A stretch of 8,070 nucleotides of DNA. Origin: an uncultured Bacillota bacterium. GTDB taxonomy: Bacteria; Bacillota; Clostridia; Peptostreptococcales; Anaerovoracaceae. A model generated the notes under the pieces. The model was not told the DNA's origin. It saw nothing but the letters and a program-made list of their open reading frames with translations, and searched no databases. Location: the NCBI GenBank assembly GCA_902465215.1, contig CABQMM010000048.1:1-8070 (forward strand). Direction: 5' to 3'. This document shows positions 1 through 6,467 of this stretch, piece after piece; within the stretch, counting starts at the first letter, position 1; every line of letters begins with the position of its first letter. The translations under genes were made by a program, and so were the position numbers.

Positions 1-13
1 CGTTGTAAATGCC

Positions 14-799
14 TTATTTCCTTGTTTCCACGAGTTTTGCGGTTATCGCGACACGTACATCCTCCCGACTATCTTGCGTACAAGTCGATAATGTAATAAA
101 GCGATCTTCGTACTTCATTTTCTTCATATCAGAATACTGATTGCCGCTTCTAATTGTTTCTGTCAATTTTTTAAAATCTTCTTCTGCGCAATCGGCTTCG
201 AGAGGAAGTCGATAGACCGGACCGTCTACCGCCGCCTGATAAAAAGCAATCACCTCGTATTTATTCTGGGTACCATCTGGCATAAGTATATAAATATACG
301 GGTGCTTGTTTTTATATTCATCACTTTTATACTTTTTCAAGCTGCCGAACATACTCCCATTATGCATATTATGCCCATAGATTACGGTGTTCTTATCGCA
401 AAAATCGCTGCTGCACCGATAATCAATAAAAATACTTCCTGCCGTCAAATACTCTTTTTTATAGGACTGAAACAGATATTGCTTATTTGTCTTGCCCTTC
501 AAAATCGGAAAGCTGATATTCGTATCTTCAATATAAATCCAACCGATTACATCTTCATTCTGCTTTTGTAAGGCTTTAAAATCTACTTCCGGAAATAAGT
601 CGTCGCTGCCGCTACCTTCACGCTGCTGTGGGATCTGCACAAAATTCCGATTCGTCTCATCATAAAAATTATCAATCTGCCGATATTCCCATACGATTCC
701 TACAACTTTATACAATGAAAAAAGAAACACTCCAAGAAAAACAATCATCAAAATCCTATTCAGCAGTTTATCTCGTCTGTGTTTCTTTTTTAAATTCAT
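14..799 (-). CDS. srtB: Class B sortase (membrane-anchored cysteine transpeptidase)
   Basis: This 261-residue protein has the layout of a class B sortase, which cleaves a sorting signal on a secreted protein and joins it to the cell wall or to another pilin-like protein. A Lys/Arg-rich N-terminus (residues 4-15) is followed by one hydrophobic segment (about 16-36), giving an N-in signal anchor with the catalytic domain outside. The expected catalytic residues are visible: His143 in YGHNM, Cys240 in TLSTC and Arg249 in DVRVAI. Length and the TLSTC context fit SrtB better than class A, C or D. The ATG at 799 lies 13 bases after the regulator's stop codon, so the two are probably cotranscribed, but no clear Shine-Dalgarno sequence precedes it. 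A later Met18 would cut away the basic N-terminus and is less likely. No LPxTG- or NPQTN-type substrate is present in the window, so its target is unknown. The class assignment is firm; the symbol denotes class only. Confidence 0.93.
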   Translation of the reverse strand: MNLKKKHRRDKLLNRILMIVFLGVFLFSLYKVVGIVWEYRQIDNFYDETNRNFVQIPQQREGSGSDDLFPEVDFKALQKQNEDVIGWIYIEDTNISFPILKGKTNKQYLFQSYKKEYLTAGSIFIDYRCSSDFCDKNTVIYGHNMHNGSMFGSLKKYKSDEYKNKHPYIYILMPDGTQNKYEVIAFYQAAVDGPVYRLPLEADCAEEDFKKLTETIRSGNQYSDMKKMKYEDRFITLSTCTQDSREDVRVAITAKLVETRK

Positions 800-812
800 T
801 GTTTTTATAGGG

Positions 813-1478
813 CTATTTTACATGCCAGATGCGCTCTGCTCTCTGCTGCGAAGCAATCAGGTGCAGTTTCATCGCCTCAATTGCACGATCTCTTGCACGC
901 TCCTTTATCGCTTCCAATATAGCCCGATGCTCCTTTAAAATTGATTCCAAATAATCCTGTTCGTAAAAAATGGACTTCCTGGTTTTATCGAGGTACGCTT
1001 TGTAAGAACGAAGGACCTGTGCCAAAAACCGACTTCGCGCCGAAGCGTAAATCACATCATGGAATCCGGAATTCAGCTCCAAAACTTTTTTCACATCTTT
1101 TTTTCTTGTGTAAAATTCCATCATGTCACATTGTTCTTCCAAAGCCGTAATCTCTTCCGGAAGAATGCGCTCTACCGCCCACATGACTGCAAGTTCCTCA
1201 AGCGAACCCCGTACCGTATAGATATCCTCGACGTCCTGCTTCGTAAAGCCCTTCGCAAAGCATCCTCTGTTGGGAATATAATCAATTAAACCTTCGTTTT
1301 CCAGAAGCTTGAAAGCCTCACGAATCGGTGTCCTGCTGACTCTCAGCTCCGTCGCTATTTGATTCTCCTTAATCTTTTCCCCGATTTCATATTCTCCCCG
1401 CAAAATCCTCTCTCGGACTACATCCGCGATTTCTTCGGTAAGGGAAGAAGTGGGGGAAAACTCTCTGTTGTCTGTCAT
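813..1478 (-). CDS. GntR-family transcriptional regulator, FCD (FadR-like) subfamily
   Basis: This 221-residue protein is a DNA-binding regulator. Residues about 12-75 form the GntR winged helix-turn-helix, with the typical stretch VSRTPIREAFKLLENEGLI (about 47-65) and a wing turn at PNRGCF. Residues about 81-205 form an all-helical FCD ligand domain. Its usual metal/ligand positions are recognisable as Asn136 and His140 (NSGFH), His184 (EHRAIL) and His206 (MKLHL); many family members have Asp at the first position. The ATG at 1478 is preceded by AGGAG (1491-1487) with 8 bases of spacing. The gene sits directly after ftcD with its own likely promoter, so it could control the hut operon and itself in response to a pathway intermediate. 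That role is inferred from position only. It is not a classical HutC, which carries a UTRA ligand domain. Confidence 0.93.
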   Translation of the reverse strand: MTDNREFSPTSSLTEEIADVVRERILRGEYEIGEKIKENQIATELRVSRTPIREAFKLLENEGLIDYIPNRGCFAKGFTKQDVEDIYTVRGSLEELAVMWAVERILPEEITALEEQCDMMEFYTRKKDVKKVLELNSGFHDVIYASARSRFLAQVLRSYKAYLDKTRKSIFYEQDYLESILKEHRAILEAIKERARDRAIEAMKLHLIASQQRAERIWHVK

Positions 1479-1495
1479 TTACTACGCTCCTGAAT

Positions 1496-1513
1496 TGTAC
1501 TAAGGTTTATACA
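1496..1513. promoter_or_regulatory. Candidate operator: TGTA-N10-TACA inverted repeat before the GntR gene
   Basis: TGTA at 1496-1499 and TACA at 1510-1513 form an inverted repeat with 10 bases between the arms. Flanking bases extend the symmetry imperfectly (AATTGTA against TAATGTA, five of seven matching). It lies in the leader of the GntR gene, downstream of the predicted promoter, where a repressor could block transcription. FCD-type regulators often bind short inverted repeats with T-G-T...A-C-A character, so autoregulation is plausible. The repeat is short and AT-rich, so chance is a real alternative. Confidence 0.3.
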
Positions 1514-1537
1514 TTAAAACATTTTTGCCGCACTTTT

Positions 1538-1565
1538 ATTATATATTATAAAATATAATTTTCAA
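1538..1565 (-). promoter_or_regulatory. Predicted sigma-A type promoter for the GntR regulator
   Basis: On the minus strand, TTGAAA (1565-1560) and a perfect TATAAT (1543-1538) are separated by 16 bases. This is close to the vegetative consensus TTGACA/TATAAT. The -35 box lies within the last codons of ftcD and the -10 box just past its stop codon. The predicted start of transcription, near 1531, would give a leader of roughly 50 bases before the regulator ATG. The region is AT-rich, which raises the chance of accidental -10 matches, but the combined match and position are good. Confidence 0.55.
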
Positions 1566-2442
1566 GTACCTGTCCGTCAAAATCGAAATCTTCGATCTGC
1601 AGATAGTATTCTGCAGAGTCAACTAATGCTTTCATCGGGCAGAGTCCGATAACTTCCGTACCGATTACCTGTACGCCGTATCTCTTTGCTTCTGCCTTTA
1701 CAAGCTCTGTAACTCTGTATAACGGGGTTACTCTGTAGTCTGTCATATTGATGGAAACCTGTGCGATTCCTCTGTCTTCAAGCATGAAGCCCATAGCCTT
1801 TACGCAGCGAAGGCCGCCGTCTTTTTCTCTGATGATGTTTGCAATGTTCTTCGCAATCTGAACATCGGAAGTGTTGAGGTTGAGGTTATATGCTACCAGA
1901 GGAGGTCTTGCGCCTACTGCAACAACTCCGCCTGTAGGGTTGATTCTTCTGCCGCCGAAATCCGGTTCCCATTCTTCCTGCTGAACCTTTTCTGCCATGC
2001 CCTCAAACTGTCCTTTTCTGATTGTTGCAAGGTTCTTTCTTTCCGGTCTTGTTGCTGACATCTCATAGAGGAATACCGGAAGGTCTGCTTCTTCTGCGAC
2101 TCTCTTGCCGACAACTTTGGAAAGTTCGATACATTCTTCATTTGTTGCGTCCTTAATCGGAACGAACGGCATAACGTCAACGCAGCCCATTCTCGGGTGT
2201 TCGCCTGTGTGCTTGTTGAGGTCAATGAGTTCTACCGCTTTCTTTGCAAGTTTTACGCTTGCTTCTTCTACACCCTTTGCATCGCCGATATAAGTGATAA
2301 CGGTTCTGTTATGGTTAGGGTCTGATGAATAGTTCAGCAGTGTGCAGCCTGCCGTTGTTCTGATCTGGTCTACACATGCTTCGATAACTTCCTGATTTCT
2401 TCCCTCTGAAATATTAGGGATGCTTTCAATAATCTGAGCCAT
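1546..2442 (-). CDS. ftcD: Glutamate formimidoyltransferase (monofunctional)
   Basis: This 298-residue enzyme transfers the formimino group from N-formimino-L-glutamate to tetrahydrofolate, giving glutamate and 5-formimino-THF (EC 2.1.2.5), the fourth step of this histidine pathway. It begins with the family signature IPNISEGRN (residues 8-16). His82 in GEHPRMG falls at the position of the catalytic His82 described for the formiminotransferase domain of mammalian FTCD. GARPPLVAYNLNL (177-189) is also typical. The length matches the isolated formiminotransferase domain (N- plus C-subdomain), so there is no fused cyclodeaminase; that activity is encoded by the gene just upstream. The ATG at 2442 has AGGAGA (2454-2449) six bases before it. 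The 34-base gap from the previous gene has no terminator, which supports cotranscription. Confidence 0.96.
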   Translation of the reverse strand: MAQIIESIPNISEGRNQEVIEACVDQIRTTAGCTLLNYSSDPNHNRTVITYIGDAKGVEEASVKLAKKAVELIDLNKHTGEHPRMGCVDVMPFVPIKDATNEECIELSKVVGKRVAEEADLPVFLYEMSATRPERKNLATIRKGQFEGMAEKVQQEEWEPDFGGRRINPTGGVVAVGARPPLVAYNLNLNTSDVQIAKNIANIIREKDGGLRCVKAMGFMLEDRGIAQVSINMTDYRVTPLYRVTELVKAEAKRYGVQVIGTEVIGLCPMKALVDSAEYYLQIEDFDFDGQVLENYIL

Positions 2443-2476
2443 TTCTTATCTCCTTCTTGCCTTGCGGCATTGTATT

Positions 2477-3100
2477 TTACAGTGATTCTAAAACTTTTTT
2501 ATAGATTGCGTCCGCGATAGCTTCTGCTTCTTCTACCATCTTTGCGCCTTCTGCAAATTTTGCCTTCGCAGCTTCGTCCTTAACGCCCGGAAGGTTAATC
2601 ATCACATTCAGCCATGCGCCCTTGATTCCTGCGAGCATGTTCAGCGCTGCAACGCCGAGGTCGGAAGCTGCGTTAGGGTTGGATTTTCCAACAATTGTTT
2701 CCGTTACTTTGAGGGCATCCATGCAAAGCGTAAGTGTCTCGAACGGAACTTCCGTCGCCACGAGAGTTGCATCCGCGATTGCCTTGCTTCTTGCTGCTTT
2801 GTTTTCATCGGTGTCTTTTGGCATCTTGAATGCAGCTGATACAAGGTTGAATGCCTCCGTATCTTTATCGATGGCTTCCACAAGTTTTGCATAAAGTTCT
2901 GTCGCTTCTGCCTTTGCTTTCTTGCAGCCTTCTTCAAAATCAGCATATCTTTCTCTTCCGATTGTAAGATCTGAAACCATCGCAACAAGGCCGATTCCCT
3001 GTGCTGCGGAAAGTGCGCTTACACTACCGCCGCCCGGTGCCGGTGCATCGGATTTCAATAAATTCAAATAATCTTTTACCGTTAATTCAACTAATTTCAT
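2477..3100 (-). CDS. fchA: Formiminotetrahydrofolate cyclodeaminase (FTCD_C / FchA family)
   Basis: This 207-residue helical protein belongs to the cyclodeaminase/cyclohydrolase family. Next to ftcD its likely reaction is 5-formimino-THF to 5,10-methenyl-THF plus ammonia (EC 4.3.1.4), which feeds the one-carbon pool. Family marks are the PAPGGGS loop near the N-terminus (20-26) and NPNAASDLGVAALNM (141-155), followed by an N-rich helix, WLNVMINL. The length equals that of the C-terminal domain of bifunctional mammalian FTCD. Its ATG overlaps the hutI stop codon by one base (TAATG on the minus strand), which points to translational coupling; a GGAAA-containing site lies about ten bases upstream, inside hutI. 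Relatives in purine- or glycine-fermenting clostridia act as methenyl-THF cyclohydrolases, and sequence alone does not separate the two reactions. The operon context favours cyclodeaminase. Confidence 0.92.
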   Translation of the reverse strand: MKLVELTVKDYLNLLKSDAPAPGGGSVSALSAAQGIGLVAMVSDLTIGRERYADFEEGCKKAKAEATELYAKLVEAIDKDTEAFNLVSAAFKMPKDTDENKAARSKAIADATLVATEVPFETLTLCMDALKVTETIVGKSNPNAASDLGVAALNMLAGIKGAWLNVMINLPGVKDEAAKAKFAEGAKMVEEAEAIADAIYKKVLESL

Positions 3101-4338
3101 TAAACCAAATTTCCTTTCTTAATCGTCTGCAGTGCGAGATTGGATCCGAAACGGTAGCAAAGCATTTCCATGTTTGGTGCGTTCCAGATTACCATATCCG
3201 CATCTTTCTCGACTTCAAGTGTACCGACTCTGTCTCCTCTGTTGATTCCGCATGCCGGATTGATTGTGACAGCAGTAAGGACTTCTTCCGGTGTCATTCT
3301 GTACTTCAAATAACCAAGGTTCATTACGAACTGCAGGTTCAGTGACGGACAGGAACCCGGGTTGAAATCTGATGCGATTGCAACCGGTACTTCAAACTCA
3401 TCTATCATTCTTCTTACCGGTGCAAAGGTTGCTCCCAGATAGAAGGATGTAGCCGGAAGACACATTGCGATTGTTCCGCCTTTTGCCATGGATGCCATTC
3501 CCGCATCGTCGATTACGATTAAATGTTCTGCCGATGTCGCATGCATTTCTCCGGCAAGGACACTGCCTCCAATCGCTTCGATTTCGTCCGCGTGAATCTT
3601 AAGTCCGAATCCCATATCCTTTGCGGCCTGCAGATACTTTCTGCTCTGCTCCACATCGAAAACAGAATCTTCCGTAAAAATGTCGATAAACTCTGCCAAA
3701 TTATGCTCTTTCACATACGGCATCATTTCATCGATGCAAAGCTGAATAAACTCATCCTCTCTGCCCTTCCAGTCTGCAAGCACAACGTGCGCCGGCATAA
3801 AGGTGGAAACGATGTCCATCGGGTGATCTTCATTGAGTTTTTTCAATACTTCAAGAAGTTTCACTTCTGTTTTGAGGTCAATTCCGTAGCCGCTCTTGGC
3901 TTCGCAAGTGGTAACTCCGAGAGTCATCATCTCATCAAGGAATCCCTCTGTTTTATCGTACAGTTCTTCAAAGCTTGCTTCTCTTGTTTTCTTTACGGTG
4001 TCGTTTATGCCGCCGCCGGCTCTCAGGATGTCAAGGTAGCCCGCGCCTTTGAGTTTCAGCGGAATCTCGTTCTGTCTGTATCCGCCAAATACTAAGTGCG
4101 TATGTCCCTCAACAAGTCCCGGCGTTACGAGGTTTCCCTCTGCATCAAGCACCACATCAACATCTTCTTCCGCGCAGGGAAGCTTTCCGTCCGATGTGAT
4201 TGCCTTAATAATGCCGTCTTCTGCGAGAACCGCCGCATCTTTTAATTTAATATTTTCACCCTGCTGAGCCCCCTTGTGCGGGAAACTTCCCGCCGGGGTC
4301 TGCAGAATACCTATATTTTTTACGAGTAAAGTAGACAT
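3100..4338 (-). CDS. hutI: Imidazolonepropionase
   Basis: This 412-residue cytosolic metal-dependent amidohydrolase opens the ring of 4-imidazolone-5-propionate to give N-formimino-L-glutamate (EC 3.5.2.7), the third step. The amidohydrolase marks occur in the expected order: the metal-binding HTH motif in GLVEGHTHLVFGG (His79 and His81), KSGYGID (148-154), a metal and catalytic His-Ala-Asp-Glu (249-252), a further His272 in SAEHL, and the metal-site Asp324 in SDFNPGSC. Length is normal for the family (about 400-420). The ATG at 4338 is preceded by AGGAG (4348-4344) at five bases. Only 26 bases separate it from hutU, and its stop codon overlaps the start of the cyclodeaminase gene, so it sits tightly inside the operon. 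No missing key residue was seen. Confidence 0.97.
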   Translation of the reverse strand: MSTLLVKNIGILQTPAGSFPHKGAQQGENIKLKDAAVLAEDGIIKAITSDGKLPCAEEDVDVVLDAEGNLVTPGLVEGHTHLVFGGYRQNEIPLKLKGAGYLDILRAGGGINDTVKKTREASFEELYDKTEGFLDEMMTLGVTTCEAKSGYGIDLKTEVKLLEVLKKLNEDHPMDIVSTFMPAHVVLADWKGREDEFIQLCIDEMMPYVKEHNLAEFIDIFTEDSVFDVEQSRKYLQAAKDMGFGLKIHADEIEAIGGSVLAGEMHATSAEHLIVIDDAGMASMAKGGTIAMCLPATSFYLGATFAPVRRMIDEFEVPVAIASDFNPGSCPSLNLQFVMNLGYLKYRMTPEEVLTAVTINPACGINRGDRVGTLEVEKDADMVIWNAPNMEMLCYRFGSNLALQTIKKGNLV

Positions 4339-4364
4339 AGTCTCTCCTTTTCGTTTATCGGTTT

Positions 4365-6389
4365 TTATTTTACGAATTTATCCACTGTTTTTTCAACTAA
4401 ATCTTCGTCTGCAATGTAAGGGATTGTGATGTGACCCTTGCCTGCATAATTTTCGTTGTAAGCTACGGATGTTTCAACAGCATGTTCGTTTCTTGCCCAG
4501 TTTCTGCGGGCAACACCGCCCATTACGTCCCACATCATTGCGGACTTCAAAATTTCATCAACTCTTTCGGATCCGTCAAGAAGCAGACCGAAACCGCCGT
4601 TGATGGCCTTGCCGATGCCTACGCCGCCGCCGTTGTGAAGCGCGCATAAGGACATTCCTCTTGCTGCATTTCCTGCAAAGCACTGAACAGCCATATCCGC
4701 CATAACATTGGAGCCGTCTTTGATGTTGGAAGTTTCTCTGAACGGAGAGTCAGTTCCGGATACATCGTGGTGGTCACGACCCATCATTACCGGGCCAATC
4801 TTTCCTTCTCTTACGAGCTTGTTGAATGCAAGACCGATATCGCGTCTGCCTTCCGCATCCTGATAAAGGATACGAGCCTGCGTACCTACTACGAGTTTAT
4901 TCTTCTTCGCATCTCTGATCCAGATCCAGTTATCTCTGTCCTGACCGCGTCTGTTCGGGTCGATAACTTCCATAGCAGCCTTGTCTGTTGCATCAAGATC
5001 TTCCGGTTTTCCGGACAAGCATACCCATCTGAATGGTCCGTATCCGTAGTCAAAGAGGATCGGTCCCATGATGTCTTCAACATAGGAAGGCCAAATGAAT
5101 CCATCTTTGTCATCATATCCGTTCTTGGAAATTTCCTTAACGCCTGCGTCATACATAGCCTTCATGAAGGAGTTGCCGTAGTCGAAGAAATAAGTTCCTC
5201 TCTCTGTAAGAGTCTTGATTGCGTGATAGTGTCTATGTAAAGTCTTATCAACTTCCTTAATGAAGTTGTCTCTGTTTTCGTGAAGTTCTCTTGTTCTTTC
5301 TTCAAATGTCATTCCTACCGGGCAGTATCCGCCGTTGTATACATTATGGCAGGATGTCTGGTCGGAAAGAAGGTCGATGTGGAAGTTCTTTTCAACAGCT
5401 GCTTCCAGAAGATCAACGATATTGCCGTGATATGCGATGGAAATGGATTCCTTAGCTGCAATCTTCTCATTTGCGAGTTTGAAGATTTCATCGATGTCAT
5501 CCATGATAACATCAACCCAGCCCTGGTCGTGTCTTGTTTCGATTCTGGAAAGGTCAACTTCCGCAAAGATACCTACTGCATTTGCGATGTTTGCAGCCTT
5601 AGGCTGAGCGCCGCTCATGCCGCCGAGTCCCGAAGATACGAAAGTATGTCCTGCAAGGTCTCCGTCCTGCGGAATGCCAAGTTCTTTACGGCCTGCATTC
5701 AGAATTGTGTTGAATGTTCCGTGAACGATGCCCTGAGGTCCGATGTACATCCATCCGCCTGCTGTCATCTGTCCGTAGTTAGCAACGCCCATTTCTTCTG
5801 CGATTTCCCAATCGTCGAGGTTGTCATACATACCAACCATCAGGGAGTTTGTGATGATTACTCTCGGTGCCGTCGGCTTGGATGGGAATAATCCGAGAGG
5901 ATGTCCGGATTCCACTACCAAAGTCTGGTCTTCCGTTAATTCTTCAAGGTATTTCTTGATCAATCTGTACTGGAGCCAGTTCTGACAAACAGAACCTGTT
6001 TCACCGTAAGTTACGAGTTCATACGGATATAAAGCAACTTCAAAGTCGAGGTTGTTATCAATCATAACCTGGAAAGCCTTACCTGCAAGGCATTTACCCT
6101 TATATTCGTTAATCGGTTTCCCGTAGATTCTGCCTTCCGGTCTGTATCTGTAAGCATAGATTCTGCCGCGCGTTGTGAGTTCTTCCATAAACTCAGGAGC
6201 AAGCTTTTCGTGAAGTTCTTCCGGAACGTATCTCAATGCGTTCTTTAAAGCAACTTTTGTCTGCGCCTTTGTAAGTCTGAATCCTCTGTCCGGTGCACGT
6301 CTGATTCCTTCCTGGAATTCAGGATATTCCGGATACTCGTTATCTAAGCGAATCTTCATTGCGCCTTCGAGTGTTTTGTTATCTAACAT
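4365..6389 (-). CDS. hutU: Urocanate hydratase (urocanase), long form
   Basis: This 674-residue enzyme adds water to urocanate to give 4-imidazolone-5-propionate (EC 4.2.1.49) with tightly bound NAD+. Seen in order: an extra N-terminal region (about 1-95), the start of the common core near NNLDFEVALYPYELVTYG (112-129), the glycine-rich NAD-binding segment GLGGMSGAQ (254-262), DQTSCHN (343-349), GPFRWV (451-456), GRDHHD (537-542) and HNGGGVG (585-591). The protein is longer than the roughly 550-560-residue enzyme of Pseudomonas and Bacillus, mostly through the N-terminal addition. The classical FQGLPARICW signature reads VVGTQARILY here (500-509), so its conserved Cys is Leu. From memory, vertebrate UROC1 (676 residues) has the same arrangement, so this looks like a clade feature and not a defect. 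The ATG at 6389 has an excellent AAGGAGG site; Met11 is an unlikely start. Confidence 0.96.
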   Translation of the reverse strand: MLDNKTLEGAMKIRLDNEYPEYPEFQEGIRRAPDRGFRLTKAQTKVALKNALRYVPEELHEKLAPEFMEELTTRGRIYAYRYRPEGRIYGKPINEYKGKCLAGKAFQVMIDNNLDFEVALYPYELVTYGETGSVCQNWLQYRLIKKYLEELTEDQTLVVESGHPLGLFPSKPTAPRVIITNSLMVGMYDNLDDWEIAEEMGVANYGQMTAGGWMYIGPQGIVHGTFNTILNAGRKELGIPQDGDLAGHTFVSSGLGGMSGAQPKAANIANAVGIFAEVDLSRIETRHDQGWVDVIMDDIDEIFKLANEKIAAKESISIAYHGNIVDLLEAAVEKNFHIDLLSDQTSCHNVYNGGYCPVGMTFEERTRELHENRDNFIKEVDKTLHRHYHAIKTLTERGTYFFDYGNSFMKAMYDAGVKEISKNGYDDKDGFIWPSYVEDIMGPILFDYGYGPFRWVCLSGKPEDLDATDKAAMEVIDPNRRGQDRDNWIWIRDAKKNKLVVGTQARILYQDAEGRRDIGLAFNKLVREGKIGPVMMGRDHHDVSGTDSPFRETSNIKDGSNVMADMAVQCFAGNAARGMSLCALHNGGGVGIGKAINGGFGLLLDGSERVDEILKSAMMWDVMGGVARRNWARNEHAVETSVAYNENYAGKGHITIPYIADEDLVEKTVDKFVK

Positions 6390-6396
6390 ATTTCTT

Positions 6397-6403
6397 CCTC
6401 CTT
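6397..6403 (-). promoter_or_regulatory. Strong ribosome binding site of hutU
   Basis: AAGGAGG on the minus strand (6403-6397) lies seven bases before the ATG at 6389. It is the closest match to the ideal Shine-Dalgarno sequence in the window and fixes the hutU start at Met1 over the in-frame Met11. It lies 8 bases downstream of the GC-rich hairpin in the hutH-hutU gap. Confidence 0.85.
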
Positions 6404-6411
6404 ATACAAAA

Positions 6412-6446
6412 TACCGACAGGCCCAGCCTTACCGGACCGGTCGGTA
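6412..6446 (-). promoter_or_regulatory. GC-rich hairpin / quasi-palindrome between hutH and hutU
   Basis: The 78-base gap is AT-rich except for this patch. TACCGAC (6412-6418) and GTCGGTA (6440-6446) are perfect 7-base inverted arms with 21 bases between them. One mismatch further in, GG/CC pairs could extend the stem. On the minus strand the hairpin is followed by TTTT and then the hutU ribosome binding site. The inner part also holds a perfect GACCGGTC palindrome (6435-6442); flanking TACC/GGTA makes a 17-base quasi-palindrome (6430-6446) with one extra base. It could be a weak terminator or attenuator, an mRNA processing or stability hairpin, or a protein operator. The U-run is too short for a strong terminator. 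Confidence 0.4.
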
Positions 6447-6467
6447 AAATATTGCGTTTCTTGTATA

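Noticed and set aside
1479..1545. Rho-independent terminator ending the hut operon after ftcD
   Set aside because: The gap is AT-rich with no GC-rich stem followed by a T-run on the minus strand; it reads better as a promoter and leader for the regulator.
3523..4095. Open frame of 190 codons on the plus strand opposite hutI
   Set aside because: It lies wholly inside the conserved amidohydrolase gene in antisense and has no recognisable domain; it is explained by the codon use of hutI.
4767..5240. Open frame of 157 codons on the plus strand opposite hutU
   Set aside because: Antisense shadow of the urocanase core with no domain or independent support.
5280..5891. Open frame of 203 codons on the plus strand opposite hutU
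   Set aside because: It is antisense to a strongly conserved part of urocanase, has unusual cysteine- and serine-rich composition typical of a shadow frame, and matches no family I recognise.
4365..6389. Urocanase as a broken or inactive gene because the ICW cysteine is missing
   Set aside because: The frame is intact over 674 codons, the NAD-binding and other core motifs are kept, and the same ARILY form is, from memory, found in the active long-type enzymes such as vertebrate UROC1.
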